From the NCBI RefSeq assembly GCF_013318015.2, contig NZ_CP115841.1:1488001-1552000 (forward strand): DNA of 64,000 nucleotides, read 5' to 3'. The stretch comes from Agrobacterium tumefaciens. Lineage in GTDB: Bacteria; Pseudomonadota; Alphaproteobacteria; Rhizobiales; Rhizobiaceae. The notes under the pieces were generated by a model. That model was given only the letters and a program-made list of their open reading frames with translations. It was not told the origin of the DNA and did not search any database. Of this stretch, positions 35,509 through 44,228 are shown one piece after another. The stretch's first letter is position 1. Every line of letters begins with the position of its first letter. Made by a program: the position numbers and the translations under genes.

Positions 35509-35675
35509 GGGCGGCTAGCACCAAACCCAACAGGCCCAAATTGTAATGTGGCCACATCCCCACTCCGTCATTCAGGGTAGCGCCGGGACGGACGGGAAGT
35601 TACGGGTCGACGTGACGCACCACAACTAATGCCTCACGCCTCTCGTCATGCACCACGGTGTCGTCTCGTCGCCCC
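35509..35675. other. Spacer beyond sRNA candidate
   Basis: The rest of the 400-bp gap 35276-35675, before the extensin-like gene's stop, contains no open frame with a ribosome binding site and no clear terminator for that gene. I see nothing assignable. Confidence 0.4.
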
Positions 35676-36944
35676 CTAATCGCAATGCCTGTAACCGGAC
35701 TTGCGGGTGCGCAAATCGAAGTGGAAATGGTTCCAGTGGTTGGGATCGCTGCCTGGCCCGAGAACCGTGGAGAAATATTTGCAGCTATCGGACCTCACTG
35801 CCTTCAGCAGCGCCTTTTCCCGGAAGGCGAAGAAGTTCTTGCTGCGAACGTCGATCTCCTTGCCGTTGTTCAGCGTTATGGTGCCGATATCGATAGCGTT
35901 GCCACGCGCATGTTCGGACCACGGATTGCTTGAGCGCGAATTCATCTTGCGGCAGGAATAACCGCCCATGGGCGTGATGCGTCCGACGCCTGAGAGGTAA
36001 CGGAAGCGGGAGGACGGCACGAGTTCGAACTTCACCCATTTGGCGAAGGCAAGCGTGACCTGGCAATTGAGCTTCACTGCCGGGCGGATGGCAACGCCGC
36101 TGGCAAGCCCGCTGAGTTCGATCGGATAGTCGATACCGCAGGTCGGTCCATCTGCAATGCGCGCAACATCGCGGAAGGCGACGCCGAGACGGCGCAGCTC
36201 GGAGCGACAGGCCACTTCCGAGGATGGCATGACGCCGGGCGGCATGGCCGAGCGGTTGCTTTGCAATCCGTCGCGGGCCATCGGATCATTAGGCATCAAC
36301 ATGGCGACCTCCTCCACCGGCTGGCGGCGGGAAGAAGACCCGGGCGGCGGTGGCGGTATCAACCGCGACTGACCCGCACTTTGTTGCCGGCGAGCCGGAG
36401 AAACGGCAACCGGATTGTCGGTGCCGATGCCGTCCACCACCGGCTGGGCAGAAGCGCCTTCGGCAATATCGGCGTCCTGCTCTTCCGCAAGTCCGCGAAC
36501 CGGCTCCACGCCCAGCATGGAATCCATGTTCACCCCGCCCTCGCCTTCGGCGATCTGATTTGCGGCGCCCTGATGGTTGGGCATGGCTGGGGAGGCCATG
36601 CTTTGGCCGTTCGCGGCCATCCGCGCCTGATGCTGGCCATCCAGCGTGGAATAGCCCTGGCCGCCCTGTGGCGATTGCAGCAGGGGATCCTGCGAGGCAT
36701 AAGGCTCCGGCATCGGTTGTGACACGGCTGCGGGATAATTGGTGGCCTGCCCGGTCCGCTCGGCCTGATAGACCGCACCCGGCGGCGCGCTGTAGCCTTG
36801 CTGTCGCGACGACCGGATGGCGCCGACACGCGTCGTGCCGTCAACCTCGGCCGGCGGCACCAGGCCCTCCGCCGAACACGACACCATGACCGTGGAAATC
36901 ATCAACAACGTCACAAGACGACGCGGAAGGGAAACATACGCCAT
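35676..36944 (-). CDS. Extensin-like C-terminal domain lipoprotein
   Basis: A 422-residue exported protein. The N-terminus (MAYVSLPRRLVTLLMISTVMVSCSAEG cut at the Cys) looks like a lipoprotein signal whose Cys is at about residue 23. Roughly 220 residues of low-complexity Gln, Pro, Ser and Met follow. The C-terminal extensin-like domain (about 245-422) has conserved cysteines (VACRSEL, PTCGIDYP, LNCQVTLAF, YSCRKMN, DSCKYF) and HARGNAIDIG ... NHWNHFHFD, which recalls the His/Asp zinc ligands of D,D-peptidases. It may act on peptidoglycan; that is inference. ATG 36944 starts the signal. Confidence 0.85.
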   Translation of the reverse strand: MAYVSLPRRLVTLLMISTVMVSCSAEGLVPPAEVDGTTRVGAIRSSRQQGYSAPPGAVYQAERTGQATNYPAAVSQPMPEPYASQDPLLQSPQGGQGYSTLDGQHQARMAANGQSMASPAMPNHQGAANQIAEGEGGVNMDSMLGVEPVRGLAEEQDADIAEGASAQPVVDGIGTDNPVAVSPARRQQSAGQSRLIPPPPPGSSSRRQPVEEVAMLMPNDPMARDGLQSNRSAMPPGVMPSSEVACRSELRRLGVAFRDVARIADGPTCGIDYPIELSGLASGVAIRPAVKLNCQVTLAFAKWVKFELVPSSRFRYLSGVGRITPMGGYSCRKMNSRSSNPWSEHARGNAIDIGTITLNNGKEIDVRSKNFFAFREKALLKAVRSDSCKYFSTVLGPGSDPNHWNHFHFDLRTRKSGYRHCD

Positions 36945-37250
36945 ACGAGAACCTGTACCTTCAGCGGCCGCTACCCGCGGCAATACAGGTAAATTTTAAA
37001 GAAACGGGGTAAACGAATCCTTATTGGTTGGGAGAAATAACGAACCGGGCTGTTCCGTGAAGCGGGAAATACGGGAGCCTCGACCGAAATCATACCAAAG
37101 GTGTCAGCAAAGCTCCGCAAACTAACGCCTCTCACGACGCAGACACACCACACGGGTCCGGCACGACGGAGGAAATGTTGTCTCACTTCCTCGAAACAGA
37201 AAGGGCGCAGCCAAAGCCGCGCCCTGTAAACTATCTCAAGCGGATAAAAA
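36945..37250. other. Intergenic region extensin-like gene to chemoreceptor
   Basis: These 306 bp contain the chemoreceptor's terminator at the right end and should hold the promoter of the extensin-like gene. An AT-rich patch (TTTAAAATTTACC on the minus strand, about 36985-36997) lies 45 nt upstream of its ATG, but no -35/-10 pair is convincing. No gene is seen. Confidence 0.35.
37196..37225 (-). terminator. Intrinsic terminator of chemoreceptor gene
   Basis: AGGGCGC (37202-37208) pairs with GCGCCCT (37219-37225), with an inner AGCC/GCC extension. On the minus strand the stem is followed by TTCTGTTTC. It lies 26 nt past the stop. Confidence 0.7.
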
Positions 37251-39065
37251 TCAAGCCGCCCGCGAAACCTCGCGCCCTGCCCCATGCCCGAGTTCGAAAC
37301 GGGACAGCAGCGCGCGGAGCTGCCGGCTTTCTTCGGCCAGCGTCTGGCTGGCCGCCGTCGTCTCTTCCACCATGGCGGCGTTCTGCTGGGTCATCTGGTC
37401 CATGTGGTTGACGGAGGTGTTGATCTCCTGCAAGCCGGTGGCCTGTTCCCGCGCCGCCGTGGCGATGGAATTGACGTGGCCGTCGACCCGGTTGACCAGC
37501 GTCACGATCTCATCCAGCGCGTCACCTGTGGAGCGAACGAGTGCGACACCGCCGCCGACCTCTTCCGCCGAACGATTGATAAGGGTCTTGATCTCCTTGG
37601 CAGCATTGGCAGAGCGTTGCGCGAGTTCGCGAACCTCCTGCGCCACCACGGCAAAACCGCGTCCCGCTTCGCCTGCCCTTGCGGCCTCGACACCGGCATT
37701 CAGCGCCAGAAGGTTGGTCTGGAACGCGATTTCGTCGATGACGGAAATGATCTGCCCGATGCGCCGCGAAGATTCCTCAATACGGCCCATCGCATCGACG
37801 GCATTGCGCACGATCTCGCCCGAGCGGCCTGCGCTCGTTTTTGTATCCTGCACCATTTGTCGGGCCTCGTTCGCCCGTTCGGAAGCGGTGCGCACCGTCG
37901 CGGTGATTTCGTCAAGAGCCGCCGCCGTCTCCTCCAGCGCCGCTGCCTGCTGCTCTGTCCGGCGCGAAAGATTGCCGGTCGCACCGCTGATGTCAGATGC
38001 GCTATCGTTGACGACATGGCCGGTTCTGGCGATCGCCTCGATCGCCCCATGCAGCGCGCCGACGGCGCGGTTGAAATCCATGCGCAGCTTTTCATATTCG
38101 CCGCCGATATCGGCAAGCTCGACAGTCAGATCGCCATTGGCGAGTGCTTCCAGCGAACTGCCGAGCTCGTTCATGGCATGAGCCTGACGCTCGGATGCGG
38201 AGCGCAACGCCATCTCGTTGCCATGCCGCGCCTCCTCCAGCGCCCGCTGCTGCCCCGCCTCGCGGGCCTGCAAGGCGCTGCGCTCGTTGACGCTGTCACG
38301 CAGCACCAGCAACGTCTTTGCAATGGCGCCGATTTCGTTGCGACGGTCGGCGAATTCAATTTCAGCCTCGCCGTCACCATCAGCGATCCGCTTCATACTC
38401 TGCCGGATGCGATCGATAGGCCGTGTCACGCTGCGCACGACGGCTGCAGCCACGCCGATCACCAGAAGGCCGGACAGAACACACACTGCGATGTTGAAAT
38501 AGGCATTGCTCCAGAAAACCGCCTCAAGATCGTCGACATAAACGCCAGTGCCGACAATCCATCCCCAGGGCGCGAAACCGGCGACATGGGAAAATTTCTC
38601 GACTGGGTCCGGCGCGCCGGGCTTGGGCCAATAATAATCGACAAAACCCTGGCCGCTCGCCTTCACCGTATTGACGAATTCGACGAACAGCGCCTTGCCG
38701 TTCGGATCCTTGTTGGCAGTGAGATCGCTGCCGTTCATCTCGGGCTTGATCGGATGCATCACCATCTTGGGATGCATGTCGTTGATCCAAAAATAGCCGC
38801 TGCCGTTGCCATAGCGCATCGCCGCAATCGTGGTCTTGGCTTGTTGCTGCGCAGCCTCACGCGTCAGGGTGCCACCCTGCTCCAGCCGGTAATATTGCTC
38901 AAGAATGGCGACAGCCGTTTCGTTCATGGATGCGAGCCCCGCTTTACGCTCGCGTTCCATCTCATGAAAGGTCTCGAACAGGCTGAATGTAAGTGCCGCA
39001 GTCAATATTGCCAGAAACAATGCAACGAGCGCATAAAGGCGCATAGATATCGTGACGTTTTTCAT
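37251..39065 (-). CDS. Methyl-accepting chemotaxis protein with Cache sensor
   Basis: A 604-residue chemoreceptor. TM1 is at about 8-30, then a periplasmic single-Cache domain (about 35-185) with [18 protein letters not shown] and [15 protein letters not shown]2 is at about 188-212, and HAMP (about 213-265) follows. A second HAMP-like helical region leads to the kinase-control coiled coil, whose tip reads [19 protein letters not shown]. The C-terminus lacks the CheR-binding pentapeptide. sCache receptors of this kind often bind small carboxylates, which is only a guess here. GGGGGGAAT precedes the ATG. It is monocistronic. Confidence 0.95.
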   Translation of the reverse strand: MKNVTISMRLYALVALFLAILTAALTFSLFETFHEMERERKAGLASMNETAVAILEQYYRLEQGGTLTREAAQQQAKTTIAAMRYGNGSGYFWINDMHPKMVMHPIKPEMNGSDLTANKDPNGKALFVEFVNTVKASGQGFVDYYWPKPGAPDPVEKFSHVAGFAPWGWIVGTGVYVDDLEAVFWSNAYFNIAVCVLSGLLVIGVAAAVVRSVTRPIDRIRQSMKRIADGDGEAEIEFADRRNEIGAIAKTLLVLRDSVNERSALQAREAGQQRALEEARHGNEMALRSASERQAHAMNELGSSLEALANGDLTVELADIGGEYEKLRMDFNRAVGALHGAIEAIARTGHVVNDSASDISGATGNLSRRTEQQAAALEETAAALDEITATVRTASERANEARQMVQDTKTSAGRSGEIVRNAVDAMGRIEESSRRIGQIISVIDEIAFQTNLLALNAGVEAARAGEAGRGFAVVAQEVRELAQRSANAAKEIKTLINRSAEEVGGGVALVRSTGDALDEIVTLVNRVDGHVNSIATAAREQATGLQEINTSVNHMDQMTQQNAAMVEETTAASQTLAEESRQLRALLSRFELGHGAGREVSRAA

Positions 39066-39123
39066 ATTCCCCCCAACGCCGCTGACGGCACTTCGACCAG
39101 CGTATGTTAGAGTTAAAAAATTT

Positions 39124-39148
39124 ATTATAACTGAATACGCTTATTATA
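39124..39148 (-). promoter_or_regulatory. AT-rich region with two TATAAT boxes upstream of chemoreceptor
   Basis: Two perfect TATAAT sequences occur on the minus strand (complement of 39124-39129 and 39143-39148), 59-83 bp before the chemoreceptor ATG. No good -35 partner is visible, so at most one is a real -10, perhaps activator-dependent. Confidence 0.35.
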
Positions 39149-39316
39149 CGTTAGTATTATTCCAGACCTCCTCCTCCCAACCCGCCAATACTCTCCACGG
39201 CCCTTAAAAGCCGGCGCAGCGACCCGAAATTCTACAGGGTGCTGCCGTTTTAAAGAGCTCGTTAACCCTGACGTCCTATCCTCTTTTGCCAAAATACAGG
39301 TACAGGGAGACGCGCA

Positions 39317-39631
39317 ATGTCACGGCCGAATTTCCGCTTTACACACTATGACCTGAAGGAATTGCGGGCTGGGACGACCATTGAGGTGTCCCTGTCGGCC
39401 GTCAACAATGTACGGCTGATGACAGGCGCAAACTTCCAGCGTTTCACCGAATTGCTCGATTTCAAATATCTCGGCGGCGTCGCGAAAAAATCGCCGATCC
39501 GCATCAGCATTCCCGAGACCTTGCACTGGCATCTGGTGATCGATGCCGAAGGGCATAGCGGTCTGGCGGAATCCTCGGTCAAGATGCTGCCTGCGCCGTC
39601 GCAGGTCATGCAACACCGGAAGGCATCCTGA
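39317..39631 (+). CDS. DUF1883 family protein
   Basis: A 104-residue beta-rich protein that fits DUF1883. It begins FRFTHYDLKELRAGTTIEVSL, cut here to the HYDL motif. Further motifs are VRLMTGANFQRF, FKYLGGVAKKSPIRISIP and HWHLVIDAEG, all in the family order. The function is unknown; DUF1883 domains also occur fused to TIR domains in some bacteria. A modest ribosome binding site (AGGGAGACGCGCA) precedes the ATG. It is divergent from the chemoreceptor and convergent with rarA. Confidence 0.82.
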   Translation: MSRPNFRFTHYDLKELRAGTTIEVSLSAVNNVRLMTGANFQRFTELLDFKYLGGVAKKSPIRISIPETLHWHLVIDAEGHSGLAESSVKMLPAPSQVMQHRKAS

Positions 39632-39712
39632 TTTCCCTTTGGAAACAGTTGGATGGCGCGTTTTTACGACTCACTTTGGCAAGCGCCTGATTCTTTTTGT
39701 GAAGAAAGCTTT

Positions 39713-41029
39713 TTAACGCGAACCGCGCTCGCGGCGCAGCTTCGCCCACCAGTCGAGACGCTTGCGGATGTCCCGCTCGAAACCCCTGTCGGGCGGATCG
39801 TAAAACGTCTTGCGACCCATTTTTTCCGGAAAATAGTCCTGTCCCGAAAAGGCATCCGGCTCGTCATGGTCGTAACGGTAACCGTCACCGTAACCCTCGC
39901 CCTTCATCAGCTTTGTCGGCGCGTTCAGAATATGTTTTGGCGGCACCAGCGAGCCGTTTTCCTTGGCCGCCCGCATCGCCGATTTGAAGGCTGTATAAAC
40001 AGCATTCGATTTCGGCGCGGTGGCGAGATAGACGCAGGCCTGCGCCAGCGCCAGTTCGCCTTCCGGTGACCCCAGATAATCATAGGCGTCCTTGGCGGCA
40101 TTGCAGACGGCAAGCGCCTGCGGATCGGCAAGGCCGATATCCTCCACCGCCATGCGCACCAGCCGCCTCCCGATAAAGAGCGGGTCTTCGCCGGCGTCAA
40201 ACATGCGGCAGAGATAATAAAGCGCCGCATCCGGGTCCGAACCGCGCACCGATTTATGCAGCGCGGAAATCAGATTGTAGTGGCCGTCCTGTCCCTTGTC
40301 GTAAACCGGCGCGCGCCGCTGCACGATGCGCGTCAGCCCTTCGGTATCGAAAGTCTCGTCCTTGCGCGCCGCACGCCAGACCTCTTCGGCAAGCGTCAGC
40401 ACGGCGCGGCCATCGCCATCGGCCATCCGGATCAGGCTGACACGCGCCTCCTCGGTCAGCGGCAGAGGCTTGCCCTCCGCCTCTTCGGCGCGCTTCAAAA
40501 GCTCGCCCAGGCTCTCTTCGTCATGCGAACCGAACGTGAGGACACGCGCCCGCGACAAAAGAGCGGCATTCAGTTCAAAGGACGGGTTTTCGGTGGTTGC
40601 ACCCACAAGAATGATGGTGCCGTCTTCCATGACCGGCAGGAAGCTGTCCTGCTGGGCACGGTTGAAACGATGGATCTCGTCAACAAAAAGCAGCGTCTGC
40701 CGGCCATTCATCCGGCGTGTGCGTGCTGCCTCGAAGACCTTCTTGAGATCGGCAACACCGGAAAAGATCGCCGAAATCTGCTCGAAAGCCAGCCCGGCCT
40801 CGCCCGAAAGCAGACGGGCGACCGTCGTCTTGCCGGTGCCGGGCGGTCCCCAGAAGATCATCGATCCGAGTGAGCCGCTATCGATCATTCGGCGCAGCAC
40901 GCCCTCTTCACCCGTCAGATGCGGCTGCCCGGTCACCTCCGCCAGCGTCTTCGGACGCAGGCGGTCGGCAAGAGGCCGCCGGTTGGCGACCTCGACAGGC
41001 ACCTGTGGGGCAAAGAGGTCATCGCTCAT
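39713..41029 (-). CDS. rarA: Replication-associated recombination protein A (AAA ATPase)
   Basis: RarA/MgsA is a clamp-loader-like AAA+ ATPase acting at stalled replication forks. The 438-residue protein starts with the family RPLADRLRPKTLAEVTGQPHL, cut here. Walker A is GPPGTGKTT, Walker B LLFVDEIHRFN and sensor 1 VGATTENPSF. The C-terminal tetramerisation domain contains HKSVRGSDPDAALYYL and the family PPKHILNAPTKLMK. It overlaps the DegP-type protease gene upstream by 4 nt (ATGA), a common alphaproteobacterial pair. Confidence 0.96.
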   Translation of the reverse strand: MSDDLFAPQVPVEVANRRPLADRLRPKTLAEVTGQPHLTGEEGVLRRMIDSGSLGSMIFWGPPGTGKTTVARLLSGEAGLAFEQISAIFSGVADLKKVFEAARTRRMNGRQTLLFVDEIHRFNRAQQDSFLPVMEDGTIILVGATTENPSFELNAALLSRARVLTFGSHDEESLGELLKRAEEAEGKPLPLTEEARVSLIRMADGDGRAVLTLAEEVWRAARKDETFDTEGLTRIVQRRAPVYDKGQDGHYNLISALHKSVRGSDPDAALYYLCRMFDAGEDPLFIGRRLVRMAVEDIGLADPQALAVCNAAKDAYDYLGSPEGELALAQACVYLATAPKSNAVYTAFKSAMRAAKENGSLVPPKHILNAPTKLMKGEGYGDGYRYDHDEPDAFSGQDYFPEKMGRKTFYDPPDRGFERDIRKRLDWWAKLRRERGSR

Positions 41030-42432
41030 CGCAGGAACTGCCGGATGCGTTGACCGTCACGCAGGATTTCCACCCGCCAGAAGCCGGGATTGTCATCCAG
41101 CGCCTTTTCGACCGCAGCCGTGGAGCCGATATCCGAGCCGTTCAGCGACAGGATGACGTCCTTCGGCTGGAAACCGACCCGATAGGCCGGCGAACCGCGC
41201 TTCACATCGGTGACGACGACGCCGGTCACCTGGGAAGGCATGCGCAGCTCATCCGCAAGCTTCGGCGAGAGATTGGCGACAGTCGCGCCCGCCAAGGGAT
41301 TGCGTCCCTCCAGCAGCCGTTCGTCACGCGGCGCGGTTTCCGGCGCCGTGTCGAGCGCAATGGTCACCTTCTTCTCTTTACCCTTCTCCACCAGCGTCAA
41401 TTCGGCAGACTTGCCGATGCCAGCCGTCGTGAGGCGATAACCGAGTGCATCGGGATGCTCCACCTCCAAACCGTTGACCGCCGTTACGACCTGCCCCGGC
41501 TCGATGCCAGCTTTCTCCGCCGGGCCGCCCTTGACGACGCTGACGACGAGCGCACCGCGCGCGCGGTGCAGGCCAAGCGCCTCGGCGACATCGGAGGTGA
41601 CGGGATCGAAGGTCGCGCCGATATAGGGCCGCTGGAAGTTCGCGTCGCCACGCTCGGCGGCGGCAACGAAAACGCGGACCAGATTGGCGGGAATGGCAAA
41701 ACCGATGCCGTTCGACCCGCCGCCCTTGGAGAAGATGGCGGTGTTGATGCCGATCAACTCACCCGCCATGTTCATCAGCGCACCGCCGGAATTGCCGGGG
41801 TTGATGGAGGCGTCGGTCTGGATGAAGAAGCCGAAATCGCCCTGCGTCACCTGGTTGCGCGCCAGCCCCGAGACGATGCCGCTCGTTACCGTCTGGCCGA
41901 CACCGAAGGGGTTGCCGATGGCAAGCACGAGATCGCCGACTTCAATGGCATCCGAATTGCCAAGCGAAAGCACCGGAAACTGTTCCTTCGCGTCGATCTG
42001 CAGAATGGCAAGATCGACCCGGTCGTCCTTCAGCAGCACCTTGGAGGAGAATTCACGCCCATCCGCCAGCGCCACCTTGATGTCGTCGGCGCCATCGATG
42101 ACGTGATTATTGGTCACCACGAGGCCGCCGGCGGTTACGATCACACCCGATCCGAGCGAGGACTGTTTCTCCGTGCGGTTCGGCATCTGCTGGCCGAAGA
42201 ACTGTTCGAAGAACGGGTCGCCGGCGAAGGGCGACGAGCGCCGCTGCACGATGCGTTCGGCATAGACATTCACCACAGCGCCCGCGGTACGCTTGACCAG
42301 CGGCGCGAAGGAAAGCTGCATTTCCGTGTGGCTTGCGGGCACGGTCTTGTTGTCCTGCGCCTGCGCTCCGACCGGAACGAGAAGCAGCGCCGCAAGAAAG
42401 CCGGTGGACAGATACTTCAGCACGCTCTGCAT
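41026..42432 (-). CDS. DegP/DegQ-family periplasmic serine endoprotease
   Basis: A 468-residue HtrA protease for periplasmic quality control. A signal peptide (about 1-26, ending GAQAQ) precedes the trypsin-like domain. Its triad is in VTNNHVIDGAD (His), DDRVDLAIL (Asp) and NPGNSGGALM (Ser). Two PDZ domains follow (RPYIGATFDPVTSDVAEALG ... and RGSPAYRVGFQPKDVI). The short Q-linker (MPNRTEKQ) suggests DegQ rather than DegP. ATG 42432 follows GAGGAATCAC, much better than upstream in-frame ATGs. It is translationally coupled to rarA. Confidence 0.93.
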   Translation of the reverse strand: MQSVLKYLSTGFLAALLLVPVGAQAQDNKTVPASHTEMQLSFAPLVKRTAGAVVNVYAERIVQRRSSPFAGDPFFEQFFGQQMPNRTEKQSSLGSGVIVTAGGLVVTNNHVIDGADDIKVALADGREFSSKVLLKDDRVDLAILQIDAKEQFPVLSLGNSDAIEVGDLVLAIGNPFGVGQTVTSGIVSGLARNQVTQGDFGFFIQTDASINPGNSGGALMNMAGELIGINTAIFSKGGGSNGIGFAIPANLVRVFVAAAERGDANFQRPYIGATFDPVTSDVAEALGLHRARGALVVSVVKGGPAEKAGIEPGQVVTAVNGLEVEHPDALGYRLTTAGIGKSAELTLVEKGKEKKVTIALDTAPETAPRDERLLEGRNPLAGATVANLSPKLADELRMPSQVTGVVVTDVKRGSPAYRVGFQPKDVILSLNGSDIGSTAAVEKALDDNPGFWRVEILRDGQRIRQFLR

Positions 42433-42606
42433 GTGATTCCTCATCCTCATCAGTATGATGGAGTTATAACGCGAAAGCCTATAAAGCAAAGCGCGGCAAG
42501 ATGATGGCCGATCTTTTTCATGCGTTGACCGGCTTGTGCAGGTGGAACCAACAGCACCCCATTTCGGTTTCACCCAAACGAGCCTGTCCTCAAAATGAGA
42601 CGACCC

Positions 42607-42960
42607 ATGCACATGAAACAGACAATCCTTGCCTCCGGCATCCTCCTCGCCTGCGCTTCACTGGGTTCGCCCGCCAACGCCGCCAGCTTCGATTGCACGA
42701 AGCCTGATCTGGCCGCGGATGAAAAGGCGATCTGCGACAACCGAGCCCTCAACGATCAGGACGTGAAGATGGTCACCACCTTCGACATCCTGACACAACT
42801 CATGGCGATGGGCGCACGCGACACCTTGCGCGAAGAACAGAGCCAATGGTTGAAAAAGCGTCAGGAATGCAATGCGGATGTCGCCTGCATTACAAGTGCC
42901 TATGAGGAGCGCATGAAGCGGCTCGGGGAAGCTTTCCAGAGCATAAACAGACCGCTCTGA
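42607..42960 (+). CDS. LprI-like/DUF1311 secreted protein
   Basis: A 117-residue protein with a signal peptide ending near SPANA (about residue 25). Its Cys-containing mature part is typical of the DUF1311/lysozyme inhibitor LprI N-terminal family: SFDCTKPDLAADEKAICDN and a later ECNADVACI. Such proteins can inhibit lysozyme, but many members are uncharacterised. The start could be ATG 42595, 42607 or 42613; no ribosome binding site decides it. It is convergent with the serine hydrolase gene with only 3 nt between stops. Confidence 0.78.
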   Translation: MHMKQTILASGILLACASLGSPANAASFDCTKPDLAADEKAICDNRALNDQDVKMVTTFDILTQLMAMGARDTLREEQSQWLKKRQECNADVACITSAYEERMKRLGEAFQSINRPL

Positions 42961-42963
42961 TTT

Positions 42964-43965
42964 TCACGCAACGCGAATGATATTCTCCATCAACCCATGC
43001 AATTGGTCGCGATAACCGGTTCTCGCCGAAGGCGCATCCTCACGGGACGTCGTAACCACCGAAAGCCGTTTGGCGGGGACGATATAGAGCATCTGCCCGC
43101 CGTAGCCCCAGGCATAATAAACCGTCTCGCCCGCCATCTCCTTGATGAACCAGCAATAGCCGTAACCATCGCCGTTGAAGACGGAATTGGTGCGTTGTTG
43201 CCAGGATTGATCGATCCAGCTCTGCGAAATCAAACGCTCGCCGCCTGGCGTTACCCCGCCCAGCCGGTAAAGCTCGCCGAAAGCCAGCAGCGACCGCGCC
43301 GTCATCGCCATCTGGTTGCCGCCGAGATAGATGCCCTGCGGATCGCGCTCCCAGCCGCCGATTGAGAAGCCCTCCAGCGGCCGGAACCAGTCGCGCGCCA
43401 GCGACAGCGTCGAACGGCCGGATGCCTTGGTCAAAATCGCCGAAAGCAGATGCGTGGAACCGGTGGAGTAAAGCATGCCACCGCCCGGCTCTCCGGCAAA
43501 ACCCGACCCCAGCGCCATTCGCACCCAGTTGCGGCTGGCGACCCAGCGGCCGTAGTTCGGGCCGGACATTCGTTCCAGACCGGATTGCATGGAAAGCAGG
43601 TTGCCGATGGTCACCCTTTCCAGACGCGCATCGGGGTTCGGCGGAAAATCGCTGCGCAGGATCGTGGCAATCGGCTGATCCGCCCCGGCCAATATCTTGC
43701 GGTCGATCGCCATGCCGACCAGCGCGGAAATCACAGATTTCGAGGCCGACTTGATGTTGGTGGAACCCATAAGGCTGGCGCCGTGATAGGCACGGCTGGC
43801 CACCTCCTGGCCGTCAATACTGACGATGGCGGCTTTAAGGCTCGAAAGCCCATCCGCCTCGTTGAGCAATGGACTGAAGCGGGCGCCATTGCCTGCCGTT
43901 TGCCCGTGGGCAAGGCGGGCGAAAGGCAGGGATGCGATAAGGCCGAGTGCGGTTCGTCTTTTCAT
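42964..43965 (-). CDS. Exported serine hydrolase, beta-lactamase/PBP4* family
   Basis: A 333-residue protein with a twin-arginine-like signal (MKRRTALGLIASLPFARLAHG). Its class C beta-lactamase-type fold has the SxxK motif in SASKSVISALVG at about residue 77. YSTGSTHLL is in the place of the Tyr motif, and a YGGQMLYIVPAKRLSV end corresponds to the HxG-like strand. Relatives are 6-aminohexanoate-dimer hydrolases, esterases and D-aminopeptidases; true beta-lactamase activity is not implied. The start is uncertain between ATG 43965 and 43983. Confidence 0.85.
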   Translation of the reverse strand: MKRRTALGLIASLPFARLAHGQTAGNGARFSPLLNEADGLSSLKAAIVSIDGQEVASRAYHGASLMGSTNIKSASKSVISALVGMAIDRKILAGADQPIATILRSDFPPNPDARLERVTIGNLLSMQSGLERMSGPNYGRWVASRNWVRMALGSGFAGEPGGGMLYSTGSTHLLSAILTKASGRSTLSLARDWFRPLEGFSIGGWERDPQGIYLGGNQMAMTARSLLAFGELYRLGGVTPGGERLISQSWIDQSWQQRTNSVFNGDGYGYCWFIKEMAGETVYYAWGYGGQMLYIVPAKRLSVVTTSREDAPSARTGYRDQLHGLMENIIRVA

Positions 43966-44170
43966 GGTGCTGAAGTTAGGCATCGCAGCGCGTTGGAAAA
44001 GGGCAGGTGACGGAACATCACTCCAATGTGACTGCCAGCACGGCGGGTGGACGGCCGGATGGTTAGAATTTACGGTGGAGAAACAGCGTGTTGCGCGAGC
44101 TTGGAGAATCAAGCTCTGAGGCAATTGAATCTGTTTCTTAACGACGCGCGTAATCTGGATCAGAACAAGA

Positions 44171-44193
44171 AAAAGCCGCTCAGAAGAGCGGCT
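44171..44193 (-). terminator. Intrinsic terminator of ilvD
   Basis: AGCCGCTC (44174-44181) pairs with GAGCGGCT (44186-44193), loop AGAA. On the minus strand TTTTTCTTG follows. It lies 36 nt after the ilvD stop. Confidence 0.85.
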
Positions 44194-44228
44194 CAGGCTC
44201 CCTGCAATGTAGGACCCTGCCCGCCAGA

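Noticed and set aside
35560..35640. Possible dispersed repeat near the extensin-like gene
   Set aside because: The GC-rich phrase has no internal symmetry and no second copy in the window.
37285..37300. tRNA T-loop-like GTTCGAAAC
   Set aside because: It lies within the chemoreceptor coding region and no cloverleaf surrounds it.
37284..39110. 608-codon plus-strand open frame over the chemoreceptor
   Set aside because: It is antisense to a clear MCP gene with all domains; the translation is His/Arg-rich and unrelated to known proteins.
40870..42504. 544-codon plus-strand open frame
   Set aside because: It is antisense to the DegP-type protease gene, without ribosome binding site or homology.
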